64,000 bases of DNA from assembly GCA_910589415.1 (NCBI GenBank), contig OU342633.1, positions 16,282,858 through 16,346,857 on the forward strand. Reading direction: 5' to 3'. The notes beneath the pieces were generated by a model. The model was not told where the DNA came from and made no database searches. It saw only the letters and a list, made by a program, of their open reading frames with translations. Within the stretch, counting starts at the first letter, position 1. Each line of letters begins with the position of its first letter. The translations under genes were made by a program, and so were the position numbers. The DNA comes from Malachius bipustulatus. Taxonomy: Eukaryota > Arthropoda > Insecta > Coleoptera > Melyridae. Shown piece by piece: positions 57,701 through 64,000 of the stretch.

Positions 57701-58054
57701 AGATGATCAGCTACCTTAGAGGGTTGACCTGATGGGGTTGATGTAGCACGACTAGATGTGAGCCACAAAATAGACCTACGGTCGCAGTGGAGGTGTCACA
57801 ATGGCCCACTCAAAATAAATCTAATCTAATCTAAAACACTGTTACAAATAACTTTGGTATATGAAGGATTGGTTGATTAACTTCGGTACATCTTATAATC
57901 TGATACACTTACTTTCTTTTACAGCAATAGATGTAGTCCTGTATGAAGACCACTTTGAAGGTATGAAATTAGCAGGCATGATCCTGATAGCTGTGGGCTT
58001 CTTCTTGGTTATGTTCCCGGACAACTGGCCGGACTACATTACCAGGTTGCTCAG
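42710..58054 (+). CDS. SLC35F3/F4-like multi-pass membrane transporter, 3' end not in view
   Basis: A member of the SLC35F branch of the drug/metabolite transporter superfamily. In mammals SLC35F3 has been linked to thiamine transport; the substrate here is unknown. Seven coding exons (42766-43011, 48537-48710, 51212-51380, 52197-52375, 56192-56510, 56936-57025, 57925-58054) join with matching phases into 435 codons without a stop. After an 82-residue polar N-terminus come helices in order: GIWVTVCVTASWVGATH; APFFTTWFIANWTMLFFPLY; CFCLLWVGTNYMYILSLK with the family's ATDVMALFATNVSFVYLLSW; VALLAYMDGI/TMAAAGSAVYKVLFRK; GQVALFFTAIGICNALLLWP; LLGNFSVALTYDLFITLG; and MILIAVGFFLVMFPDNWPDY. Exon 7 ends in phase 2 at a GTGAGT donor, so a short C-terminal tail is still to come. 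Introns host Copia, mariner, LINE and MITE copies. Confidence 0.92.
42719..42733 (+). promoter_or_regulatory. Four-codon upstream ORF before the SLC35F start
   Basis: After the TTTTCAG acceptor (exon start 42710) the first ATG opens ATG CCC CCA ATA TAG, 47 bases before the main ATG at 42766. An in-frame stop also precedes the main ATG. Such a uORF could lower translation; that it does so is inference. Confidence 0.4.
42766..43011 (+). CDS. SLC35F-like coding exon 1
   Basis: 82 codons of polar, cytoplasmic N-terminus (MTGHRDDAIPAIFNPRTR to SVSARK), ending in phase 0 at GTAGGT. ATG 42766 is preceded in frame by a stop. An untranslated exon must lie further upstream because a splice acceptor precedes the 5' UTR at 42710. 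Confidence 0.8.
43490..44260 (-). pseudogene. LINE reverse-transcriptase relic in SLC35F intron 1
   Basis: Minus strand: a VISVFKKVDRTEITNYMQI block (cf. the NYRPI motif of non-LTR reverse transcriptases) near 44030-43980; then, after many stops, GSKSGPLLLTVFINETADSL and LEVNYRLYADD around 43620-43535, the last being the catalytic YADD box. Frames break at nearly every block. The style fits Jockey-like LINEs. It is probably inert. Confidence 0.65.
44500..46100. other. SLC35F intron 1, no gene recognised
   Basis: Several opposing short frames (44951-45371) overlap each other and show no domain. The sequence around 44990-45140 is GC-richer. A single CAGGG-type terminus (GCCCTGTATA) lies near 46050 without a partner. 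Confidence 0.35.
46105..46255 (+). mobile_element. LINE 3' end fragment
   Basis: The frame KDLLAFIKKSGRIE and stop (near 46115-46157) matches the last residues of the LINE at 27981 (SKVISFLKSSGLLEWM). It is followed by a ~90-base 3' tail ending ACTAACTAACTT, the same CTAA-type terminus. A severely truncated relative. Confidence 0.55.
46260..48530. other. SLC35F intron 1, AT-rich, with a GC-richer block
   Basis: 47620-47900 is clearly richer in G+C than its surroundings (CAGGGCAGCTCAATGGAGAA, ACGGACGCGGATGGGG), which may mark a conserved regulatory stretch or an unrecognised 5' exon. Unpaired CAGGGTGTT ends occur at 47946 and 48474. 48035-48150 is a TATAC/TATAG-rich simple repeat that can fold on itself. 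Confidence 0.35.
48537..48710 (+). CDS. SLC35F-like coding exon 2 (first transmembrane helix)
   Basis: Acceptor ATTACAG, 58 codons IYFGIWVTVCVTASWVGA to VTALRNEY, donor GTAAGT. Phase 0 on both sides. The ASWVGATH helix is the first hallmark of the family. Confidence 0.9.
48782..48906. repeat. Copy of a hairpin repeat also found at 57066
   Basis: GTGTTCATGCATTTTCCGCTG, then CACTCCGCTCCCG and GTCTGCGAAC, match the right half of the element at 57066-57259. Both copies are in introns of the same gene. Confidence 0.5.
49121..51180 (-). pseudogene. Copia retrotransposon relic (gag to integrase)
   Basis: Order on the minus strand: Gag pieces VAKHITKLEKLWVELQED and KVKLLDSLFLNRVLNTMP (about 51050-50930); a CCHC knuckle CFACGQYGHIKKYC (50725-50684); protease NEWFVDSGATADMSPN with the DSG site (about 50530-50480); the pre-integrase WHMRLGHL motif (about 50265); integrase LIHSDVCGPMPHESWG (about 50080-50040) and LRTDNGKEFVNNEFRNYL (about 49890-49840), which carries the second catalytic D; then the acidic linker with VFIEDKFSID. 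The gag-pro-int order and motifs are typical of Ty1/Copia. Stops and frame changes are frequent and no RT is present. No LTR was identified. It lies antisense in the intron between SLC35F exons 2 and 3. Confidence 0.82.
51212..51380 (+). CDS. SLC35F-like coding exon 3
   Basis: Short exon with no own ATG: acceptor TTCCTAG, DATYQAPFFTTWFIANW to FSDRGFTI, donor GTAAGA, phases 0 and 1. The helix FFTTWFIANWTMLFFPLYFL is a strong family signature. The Copia relic ends only about 30 bases upstream. Confidence 0.9.
51685..51713 (+). ncRNA. Hammerhead-like hairpin (CTGATGA-T-stem-GAAAC)
   Basis: CTGATGA, one extra T, GAGGTT-TTTG-AACCTC (perfect 6-bp stem), then GAAACCGGTCCC. Same layout, including the extra T, as the hairpin at 2138. 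Intronic in the SLC35F-like gene. Possibly the conserved tail of a retroelement rather than an active ribozyme. Confidence 0.3.
52197..52375 (+). CDS. SLC35F-like coding exon 4
   Basis: Acceptor TTACAG; the split glycine codon restores GRFMTRCSCFCLLWVGTN, then LKILLATDVMALFATN and LLSWVILHEQFVGIR before GTAAGT. Choosing this acceptor over the CAG 13 bases upstream is required by the phase-1 end of exon 3. Confidence 0.9.
52690..53290 (+). pseudogene. LINE reverse-transcriptase relic in SLC35F intron 4
   Basis: Fragments LDPNKASDLDDVIEL, ARVQSVLKKGKKTLLNNYRP with VALLSG, and INVCVPQGSMLSPTISYL correspond to the finger and palm blocks of a non-LTR reverse transcriptase (DPNKASGxDxI, NNYRPV, VPQGS-LSP). 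The catalytic YADD box and much between the blocks are deleted. Sense orientation relative to the host gene. Confidence 0.7.
53730..53838. repeat. Minisatellite, about five 24-bp units
   Basis: Units of the form CCATGTGATAAACTGGCTGG plus four bases repeat at 53730-53838 with a few changes each. The ORFs on both strands (repeated CDKLAGSP or SLSHGDP) come from the 24-bp (8-codon) period and are not genes. Confidence 0.8.
54200..55979 (+). mobile_element. Mariner-like (Tc1/mariner superfamily) element, 1780 bp
   Basis: TA at both edges (54198-54199 and 55980-55981), ends CAGGGTGATCCATTTTAATC and its inverse, and very long (~270-bp) inverted arms (54200-54471 and 55710-55979) that still match closely, including a G/C-rich block CCCACCCCTCGCGGGAGGTG. 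A single transposase frame lies between. The CAGGGTG ends are the same as those of many of the palindromic MITEs in this window, so this family is a plausible driver of them. Confidence 0.9.
54591..55676 (+). pseudogene. Mariner-like DDE transposase, defective
   Basis: Cut-and-paste transposase. ATG at 54648 (MANYPPQEIIDIIISYGAVG) is the more usual family start; the open frame begins at 54591. Residues ~20-90 form the DUF4817-type helix-turn-helix, followed by MNPHISQRRICRLLNMTYET (second HTH). Catalytic D1 is in LFSDEATF (55113-55115) and D2 in WFQQDGAPPH (55479-55481). The third acidic residue is missing: the frame goes from a WPA-like block (55570) straight to GYLKGVVYERDPTTREDM in another frame, so the SPDLxPxDFFLW region is deleted. 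The segment 55281-55375 looks like a short GT-AG intron, but splicing it would shift the frame by one. This copy cannot make an active enzyme. Confidence 0.85.
56192..56510 (+). CDS. SLC35F-like coding exon 5
   Basis: Acceptor TTTTCAG, IMAVIICDTGVALLAYMD through TMAAAGSAVYKVLFRKVV to LLCASCLSL, donor GTGAGT in phase 1. It encodes three membrane helices and the conserved SAVYKVLFRK segment. Confidence 0.92.
56936..57025 (+). CDS. SLC35F-like coding exon 6
   Basis: 90 nt after GTTTCAG: VANLLGNFSVALTYDLFI then TLGLITAVPVSA and GTAAGA. Phase 1 on both sides. Matches the LTY...ISxG helix of the family. Confidence 0.92.
57066..57259. mobile_element. Small inverted-repeat element (possible hAT-type MITE)
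   Basis: CGCAGACCAACCCAGGGGAC at the left and its diverged inverse at the right (GTCCCACTTTGATCTGCG). Internal arms AGCGGAAGCGGAGTGATCC and inverse. Related to 48782-48906. No clear target duplication. Confidence 0.5.
57535..57835 (+). mobile_element. SINE or LINE 3' tail sharing the end of the LINE at 27981
   Basis: The last ~80 bases (CCTACGGTCGCAGTGGAGGT then GTCACAATGGCCCACTC) match the 3' UTR of the LINE at 28500-28580, and it ends in TCTAA repeats. The 5' part (TATAGCCCGTGCGGTTGAGG, then CCATCGGGCGTGACC) is not LINE coding sequence, so it may be a SINE that borrows the LINE tail for retrotransposition. Pol III boxes are not convincing. Confidence 0.5.
57925..58054 (+). CDS. SLC35F-like coding exon 7
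   Basis: Acceptor TTTACAG, AIDVVLYEDHFEGMKLAGMI then AVGFFLVMFPDNWPDYITRL, donor GTGAGT in phase 2. The FLxMxPDxW end of the last helix is diagnostic; the remaining tail exon was not identified downstream. Confidence 0.92.
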
Positions 58055-58189
58055 GTGAGTCTAGATATTCAATATAAAAGTGATGAAAAAAATTTTCTGC
58101 ATTATGTCAACATGCATATCAAGCAACAAATTCTTAGAGTTTATGACAGGACAATAATCTTGAATCGCGGTAATTCGCCCCGAGGCAAT

Positions 58190-58425
58190 GCTGATGTGTG
58201 AGTGAGGGTTATCCACACAAATCCAGCCACAAGCCCACGCTAACCACTTGAAGGCACCGTTTAATCTGAGAATTCTACGAAAAGGATAGGAGACGTGATA
58301 ATTCGCCTTGATTGAGAAGACTTGGGGAAGATAGTAAAGTGAAAAAACGTAAATTTTCGGTAGATCGACTATTGAAAGTCTGGATTGGTGTGGATAACTT
58401 CACTCACACGTCTAAAAGAGTACGT
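58190..58425. repeat. Inverted repeat, about 235 bp
   Basis: GTGTGAGTGAGGGTTATCCA near 58196 matches in reverse TGGATAACTTCACTCACACG near 58389. Probably a small MITE downstream of the last recognised SLC35F exon. Confidence 0.45.
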
Positions 58426-58479
58426 TTTAATAATTAAAGTCACTAACTTTAAAATATCAAGTCTAATTTAAACTAGGTT

Positions 58480-58795
58480 ACAATAAAAGACCGCGCACAC
58501 TATACCCGCACGGACCGGATTATCAAAATCTGCACGTGAAGGCACCCGTGTTACTTAGCGAAGTAGCGCACAGTAGACTAGCACCAGCACGTACCTCATC
58601 AGAAACTAAAATAAACATTTCTTCCTCCGAACTACACACTTCCATGTTGCACACTTAACTACTACTAGAAAACCGAAATTTTTTGCTACACTCTGACTAA
58701 AATTACTCGATAAAGTGTGCAAGGTCATGCAGGATGTAGGTTACATTGTGCCGGTTCGTGCAGGTATAGTGTTCTTGGTCTTTAAGCACGTACTG
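58480..58795. repeat. Inverted repeat, about 310 bp
   Basis: AAAAGACCGCGCACACTATA with CCCGCACGGACCGG near 58490 matches in reverse CCGGTTCGTGCAGGTATAGT and CTTGGTCTTT near 58750-58785. A diverged MITE-like hairpin with no coding sequence. Confidence 0.45.
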
Positions 58796-60349
58796 AGCGT
58801 CGAGCGAGTGTCGCTATGATTGTGATCTCGTGCGTTGAAGTCGAATTAATTCCAAAGTAAATACTTATTTTGTGATGCTGGTTTTTTATGTTATAATCAG
58901 GGCTATTCTGTAAGCATTTTCATATCAATTGGTCTACTGCATAAAATTAGGCGAACACTTTTTGGAGTATCCTCGGAATCTAGTGACAAACTAGTCACTA
59001 GATTAGCTCTCAAAATTTTACATGAAGCAAGCAGCAAGGGTTTTCTCGAAGTTCTCCAGCTCCCAGGTTTATGTATATCTGCAGTACGAAGTGGCATCAC
59101 TTAGAATGGACCCCATGTACCAAAATAGACTTCGCACGACGATTTTCAGTTTAAATTTTGACTTTGTCCTTCAAACATCAGAAGTTTACTTTTTAAACGA
59201 CTTGAAACGGCTCAAGTTTGAGGCAAATTGATCTTCATCATCACAAAAAAGGTCGCCCATTTGTGAATTGTTCAAAGCGTTTCCAAAGTCCTTGCAACCT
59301 TTTCATCTGGTAGGGTATTGTTCTTATCACTCCTTTTTTGATCCTTAGTTGTTCTTCAAAAACATTTTCAACTGCACATTATAGGGTTCATTAAAGTTTC
59401 TGGTACCCGGTGACTCCATTCTTTCAGCTCTTAACTCCCCCTTCTCTGTTAGATCTCCTGCAACCTCTTTTTCCCTCCTCCTGCAAGAATGTTAAAGAAA
59501 TAATTTTGGCATGAAAACGTTAGCTTATTATTATTATTACTTCTAGGGTAGCTTCAAAGCCCTCGTACTGAAGGTTGCGCTTATTGTACCCCTATGGATA
59601 ATTAGCTCATCAGTCCCGTCTCCCCGAAAGTATTTCAGTATGAGTCCAATGGGTGCTTCATCGCCTGCAATCTGGGTTATTTTTCACTCCTATTATTGAG
59701 AGGTGTTTCATTAGTGGGCAAGTGGGCAATGTTCTGTTAGAAGTCCAATTACCCATCTCAGCTGGTGTTTACTCAGCTTTTTCAGTTCATTAGTTTTATT
59801 TTCTGATAGTTCTCCGATAAATATCTTCGAATGTCTCAGTCCATCTACTTCATTCCAACGGGAGCTATGTTGTTTCTTCAGGAGGTCTCTTATTTCCTTT
59901 TTGACTTCGCTGTAGGCTATGCAGCAAGTTGGTTCCGGCCCGATTAAGGGTAGTTTGGATCCCTTTTTCGCAAGCAGATCCGCTTTTTCACTTCCTTTGT
60001 TGTTCTGATGTCCTTTTGTCCACCTCAGGTTTATTTTGTTGTTTTTATCTGCTAGCTTTGCTAGAAAGTTAATGCAGCTCTTCACAGTATTTGATTGTAT
60101 CTTGTATCGTTACTGAGTCCAGTGCTCTTAGAGCTGCCTGGCTATCAGTAACGATTTCAATGTTCATATTTTCATATGAACCGGCTATCATATGTTCCAC
60201 GCAGGCGTTGATTGCCAAAATTTTTGTCTGTAGCACTGTTGCTAGTCTGCCTAGGTTTATGATAAATGTATTTTCCTCGCCTCTCCCAGCAACTCCACTC
60301 CAGCGCTAATCTTTGTCTTGGATCCATCCGTGTACATTGGTTGTTTTTA

Positions 60350-61776
60350 GTTTTGATTTAGACACGCTGGTAGACAGCAGCGTGTCGTTTATCGGGGTAG
60401 AGATTCAGATTTCCTGACTGTTCACAGCGGAGTCCCTCAAGGGAGTGTGCTGGGACCATTATTGTATGCTCTATATACCTCTCAATTCGAGACAAATATT
60501 ATACATTGTAAATATCACTTTTATGCAGACGATACGCAGCTTTACCTTGAATTCAAACCAGAAGATGTTCTCGAGGTTAATCAATGTATCAATGATGATT
60601 TAAGCAGGTTACTCAGCACTTCCACAGAGCATTCGTTGAAAATCAATCCAGGAAAAACAACTGCTGTTCTTTTTTGCAGTGATAAACACTATGATTTTTT
60701 GAAATCTCAGTTGGAAATTGTTCTAGATGAGCAGAAAATTGATATCATGCCTTGTGGAAGAAGCCTCGGTCTAATGATTGACCGGAAACTAAGATTTAAG
60801 GACCATATATCCAGTTTACTGAGATCTGCATATTCTGCCCTGAAGGCGATTTATCCGCATAGGCACTACTTCAATGGGGAAACGAAAAAAAGATTGTGTG
60901 ATTCTTTGGTTCTCTCCAGGCTGAACTATTGTGACAACATATATGGTCCATGCATCGACAGTACAGATGTGAGAAGAATTCAAAAAGTTCAGAATTCATG
61001 CCTGAGGCTCATCTTTGGAATACGAAGACGGCAAAGAGTTTCACATAGACTTAGGGATATTGGTTGGTTGAATATGTACAACAGGCGACAGTTGCATTCC
61101 GCTTGTTATTTTTATAAAGTAATAAAGTACAAAATGCCTCCTTACCTGCTAGAAAGATTGACATTCAGGACAGATGTGCATAACCTGAACATACGACGAC
61201 GTAACATCCTAACTATACCAATTCATAGTAAAGAATTGTATAAAAGATCATTTTCCTATAATGTTGCGTCGACTATGAACAGGTTAAAGGTAACAACATT
61301 CGGACTGTCATGTGTGTCATTTAAGAAAAAAATCCATAAACAGTTGTTTGTGGGTCAGTGCCGTGCGGAAGTGTGTGGTTGAAGCAATCCCCTTTCCAGA
61401 TTTCAAAATTATATCTAACATGTGAGAGAGACTGGAGTGTCTGATCCAGAAGCAAAGGGAAAAATGTATTAAAGCTTAAGGTAATTTATTATGCTGGCTG
61501 TAGGTTATAGATTAGTAGGAATTATATACATTTTTTTTTCTTGTTGTGAGATTATATAAATTAATAATAATAGGCCGTAAGCCTTATGTGTTATAATGTT
61601 TTTTTATATTATATTAAAGGTGCAGATGGTAGATCAGATGTCATAATTTATTATGATAGTCTGAATCTGAACCTACTTTCCACTTAGTATTTATTTATTT
61701 GTTGCTACTTTATGAGCTTAAAGGGTTGTTAAAAAGTGGATAATAAAGGATTATTATTATTATTATTATTATTATT
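60350..61776 (+). mobile_element. 5'-truncated CR1/L2-like LINE with (ATT)n tail
   Basis: The insert starts inside the reverse transcriptase (RQQRVVYRGRDSDF, LTVHSGVPQGSVLGPLLY), runs through an intact frame to 61382, and has a ~370-base 3' UTR ending in ATT repeats (61750-61776). Lack of RNase H, a YADDTQLY catalytic box and a short-repeat 3' end fit CR1/L2-clade elements. No target duplication is obvious. Confidence 0.82.
60447..61382 (+). CDS. LINE ORF2 C-terminal half (reverse transcriptase palm and thumb)
   Basis: 311 codons open to a natural stop. Residues 27-34 are FYADDTQL with the two catalytic aspartates. SLGLMIDRKLRFKDHISSLL then SRLNYCDNIYGP and IQKVQNSCLRLIFGIRRR follow, the usual order after the palm in CR1/L2-type polymerases. 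The open frame suggests recent insertion. It lacks the endonuclease and the first RT blocks, so it is not autonomous. The ATG is internal; the frame continues upstream to about 60352. Confidence 0.85.
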   Translation: MLGPLLYALYTSQFETNIIHCKYHFYADDTQLYLEFKPEDVLEVNQCINDDLSRLLSTSTEHSLKINPGKTTAVLFCSDKHYDFLKSQLEIVLDEQKIDIMPCGRSLGLMIDRKLRFKDHISSLLRSAYSALKAIYPHRHYFNGETKKRLCDSLVLSRLNYCDNIYGPCIDSTDVRRIQKVQNSCLRLIFGIRRRQRVSHRLRDIGWLNMYNRRQLHSACYFYKVIKYKMPPYLLERLTFRTDVHNLNIRRRNILTIPIHSKELYKRSFSYNVASTMNRLKVTTFGLSCVSFKKKIHKQLFVGQCRAEVCG

Positions 61777-62480
61777 TCATATTCTTTTGTTCCCTTTGTT
61801 GGTATTACTACCTGATAAGGTTTACAAAAGTTTATGCTCTTACTCGTTCTATCTGGTCGCATGTTTAAAATGTAATTGGTTTCCAGATGTTTGAATATTT
61901 CTGTGTGGTATCCTTTCCTTATACTGTAGGTTCCACGCAGTATTGTTTTGACTCTATATGCCGCCGCTAGTGCCTCTGTCTCCAAAATGGAAACGTTAGT
62001 TTACACTTTGCGATAGTCTAAAATGATTCATTTACACTTTTGATGACCTAAGAACTCATTGTCTTGTGACAATGAGACAATAATTTTACTCTTGTACTCA
62101 CCAACAGAATTACCAAAATTTACACAGAACGATTTCAACTCACGGTCCAAACCTTTATTTGAAATGCTACGAGGCAGTTTCTCAGGTGTCTGCTGTCAGA
62201 GGCACATCCCCGGTTGCTTACAAAATAATCTTACACATTACTAATATTATAATATAATTTAAGAAGAGAATCTGTCAGGAGGGTTTTTAATGATGTAAAA
62301 TAAGAACGTTAAATTTTGACGTGAATATACTCGTACCTGTAGTAATTCTCGATAGGCAGTTTGCACGATGTAATCGAATTAGGAAACCTACAATTATCAG
62401 CCTTCACGGTATTTCAAGCCAGGCTTGGTAAATAGTTAAGCGAATCTTGATGAAAATGAAAGATTTTTTAAGGACGCTTC
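61777..62480. other. LINE remainder then unassigned sequence
   Basis: Up to ~62000 is the far half of the split LINE. The rest holds no frame with a known domain; a short perfect-looking stem (CATTGTCTTGTGACAATG) lies at 62057-62074. Confidence 0.4.
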
Positions 62481-63366
62481 CCACGGCGCGGTACTTGGTA
62501 GCCAAGTCACAAAATGCAAGTTCATGCATTTCGTTAGAATGGCTTTACTATTCAAAATTGCGTTAATCCTAAATTTCAACCGTCTGTAATGGCCCCCCAT
62601 CGGACCCCCGAACCTACTTATTACGCTGTTTTTCTTTAGTTTTTTTGGAGTCTATCCCCGGCGCGGTACTTGGTAAGCCAGCTTGCCAAGTCACAAGTTC
62701 ATGCATTTCGTGAGAATGGTTTTACTATTCGAAATTGCGTTAATCCTAAATTCCAACCGTCGGTAATGGCTACCAACCGGACCCCCGAACCTGCTCATTA
62801 CGCTGTTTTTCTTTAGTTTTTTTGGAGTCTATCCACGGGGCGGTACTTGGTAAGCCAGCTTGCCAAGTCACAAGTTCATGCATTTCCTGAGAATGGCTTT
62901 ACAATTCGAAATTGTGTTAATCCTAAGTTCTAACCGACGGCAATGGCCACCAACCGGACCCCCGAACCTTCTCATTACGCTGGTTTTCTTTAGTTTTTTT
63001 GGAGTCTATCCACGAGGCGGTACTTGGTAAGCCAGCTTGCCAAGTCACAAGTTCATGCATTTCGTGAGAATGGCTTTACAATTCGAAATTGTGTTAATCC
63101 TAAGTTCTAACCGACGGCAATGGCCACCAACCGGACCCCCGAACCTTCTCATTACGCTGGTTTTCTTTAGTTTTTTTGGAGTCTATCTACGGGGCGGTAC
63201 TTGGTAAGCTAGCTTGCCAAGTCACAAGTTCATGCATTTCGTGAGAATGGCTTTACAATTCGAAATTGTGTCAATCCTAAGTTCTAACCGACGGCAATGG
63301 CCACCAACCGGACCCCCGAACCTTCTCATTACGCTGGTTTTCTTTAGTTTTTTTGGAGTCTATCCG
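62480..63366. repeat. Satellite array, five 177-bp monomers
   Basis: CGGTACTTGGTA starts units at 62489, 62664, 62841, 63018 and 63195, giving spacings of 175, 177, 177 and 177. Units 3-5 are almost identical; the first is most diverged, as expected at an array edge. Four of the units carry the near-palindrome CTTGGTAAGCCAGCTTGCCA plus AG (GCTAGC variant in the last). All share GTTCATGCATTTC, ACCGGACCCCCGAACC and TTTTTTTGGAGTCTATC. Non-coding. Confidence 0.92.
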
Positions 63367-64000
63367 CTTGTAATTTTACGAACTAAAATCTATTCTACCT
63401 TCGAACTCTCTAACTTTAGAGGTACTTGCAAAATTTTAATACAATCTCTCCAATGATTTAGCAAGAAGGTTAATTCATAGACAGACAGACTTACACACGA
63501 TCATTTTCCCGAAACCATGTTTTGGACCCAAGGGACCTGAAGATGTGAATATCCGTTGCAAACTGAAAAGTGATTGTTTGCACTTTTAAAATATTTTAAC
63601 CCTAACTTTTAATTTTTTTGAGACACATGAAATAACAAAGTTAAAGGGGGGCGACATTATAATGAATCACCCTGTACACCAATCCATCTTCATAATATCA
63701 TCAATTAAAATGAAGAAGTTTTGTGACGTATCTGAACTCATAATGTATAGTTGTTTATGGCACATCAAAAAACATTGCGTTTAGGCATCAGTTTCTTAAA
63801 GTATTTTTCACAGAATTACACATTCATTATTTTTCTCAAATAACGACATTTCTAACAGAATAAAAGAAAATCGTTAGCATAAAAGTATTTATCTATCGGT
63901 AATTCGCTTATTACAATGCCACGCTTGCTTGGTCAAAGTCCCCGACATGTGAAAAAAGTAAAAGATTCTCTTATACAGGGTGTTAATGAATAGGTGTTAC
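63367..64000. other. Array flank with two CAGGGTG-type ends
   Basis: An AGACAGACAGACTTACACACG phrase lies at 63480. AATGAATCACCCTGTA at 63663-63677 is the right end of an element whose left end was not found. ACAGGGTGTTAATGAATAGG at 63975 is the left end of another that leaves the window. No gene. Confidence 0.5.

Larger units (their letters stand above)
59585..62000 (-). pseudogene. LINE RNase H region, split by another LINE
   Basis: Minus strand, right part (61985-61777): METEALAAAYRVKTILRG to VVIPTKGTKEYE, the linker before RNase H. Left part (60340-59711): MYTDGSKT with the first catalytic D, then, after a frame change, LQTKILAINACVEHM (E), IEIVTDSQAALRAL (second D), LRWTKGHQNNKGSEKADLLA (H and last D), and the downstream GELSENKTNELKKLSKHQLR block. 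All four RNase H ligands are visible, but stops and frame changes break the gene. The two parts are separated by the plus-strand LINE at 60350-61776. I/Jockey-type affinity is inferred from the RNase H. Confidence 0.78.

Noticed and set aside
62480..63366. CRISPR-like or gene-family interpretation of the regular array
   Set aside because: Units are 177 bp with no unique spacers and the genome is eukaryotic; it is a satellite.

Overview
This is a eukaryotic nuclear window, almost certainly from an insect. The evidence is AT-rich DNA, spliced genes with GT-AG introns, orthologues of conserved animal genes, and a dense load of insect-type transposons. The beetle-like C2H2 zinc-finger style and the very common CAGGGTG...CACCCTG inverted-repeat elements suggest a holometabolous insect with a large genome. 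A beetle is my guess from pattern memory only. No operons, CRISPR arrays, rRNA or convincing tRNA genes are visible.

Three host genes can be supported. (1) lin-7/veli lies on the minus strand, with three coding exons at 7930-7894, 7825-7662 and 2872-2636. They encode the L27 domain and most of the PDZ domain, and the 3' end runs off the left edge. A two-helix membrane tail encoded at 7587-7384 can be spliced in frame to the L27 exon across a 74-nt intron, or may be a separate small gene. (2) A single-exon C2H2 zinc-finger protein lies on the minus strand at 16484-15147. (3) A multi-exon SLC35F3/F4-like membrane transporter lies on the plus strand from 42710 to 58054. It has seven coding exons that join without a frame break into at least 435 residues; the last exon(s) are not in view.

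Nearly everything else is mobile DNA, layered by nested insertion. 1-2310: pogo/Tigger-like ends and an 800-bp piggyBac derivative with TTAA duplications. 2873-7661 (lin-7 intron): a broken piggyBac transposase and two long palindromic elements. 9317-13340: a 1.4-kb palindrome, a 1328-bp solo LTR with a GTAC duplication, and another palindrome. 13620-14700: a P-element/THAP9-like transposase relic. 16745-23880: a nest of inverted repeats holding an LTR-retrotransposon gag, a 219-bp-arm hairpin, and a 1254-bp hAT element with an exact 8-bp duplication. 24233-24873: a MITE inside a MITE. 25265-29815: a tandem duplication in which one copy carries two insertions and the other is the empty site. 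30832-33990: a TIR-bounded element with a decayed gene joining a FEN/PIN-like acidic motif to a CXC cysteine domain. 39780-41640: Ty3/Gypsy pol. 43490-44260, 46100-46255 and 52690-53290: LINE relics. 49121-51180: Copia, ending next to a host exon. 54200-55979: a complete mariner-like element whose transposase is broken. 59585-62000: a CR1/L2-like LINE inserted into an opposite-strand LINE with RNase H. 62480-63366: a 177-bp satellite.

The most notable items are the CXC/PIN element, the possible lin-7 L27-membrane-tail isoform, the filled-versus-empty tandem duplication, and hammerhead-like CTGATGA-stem-GAAAC hairpins at 2138, 3208 and 51685. All calls come from reading the sequence; no database search was possible.
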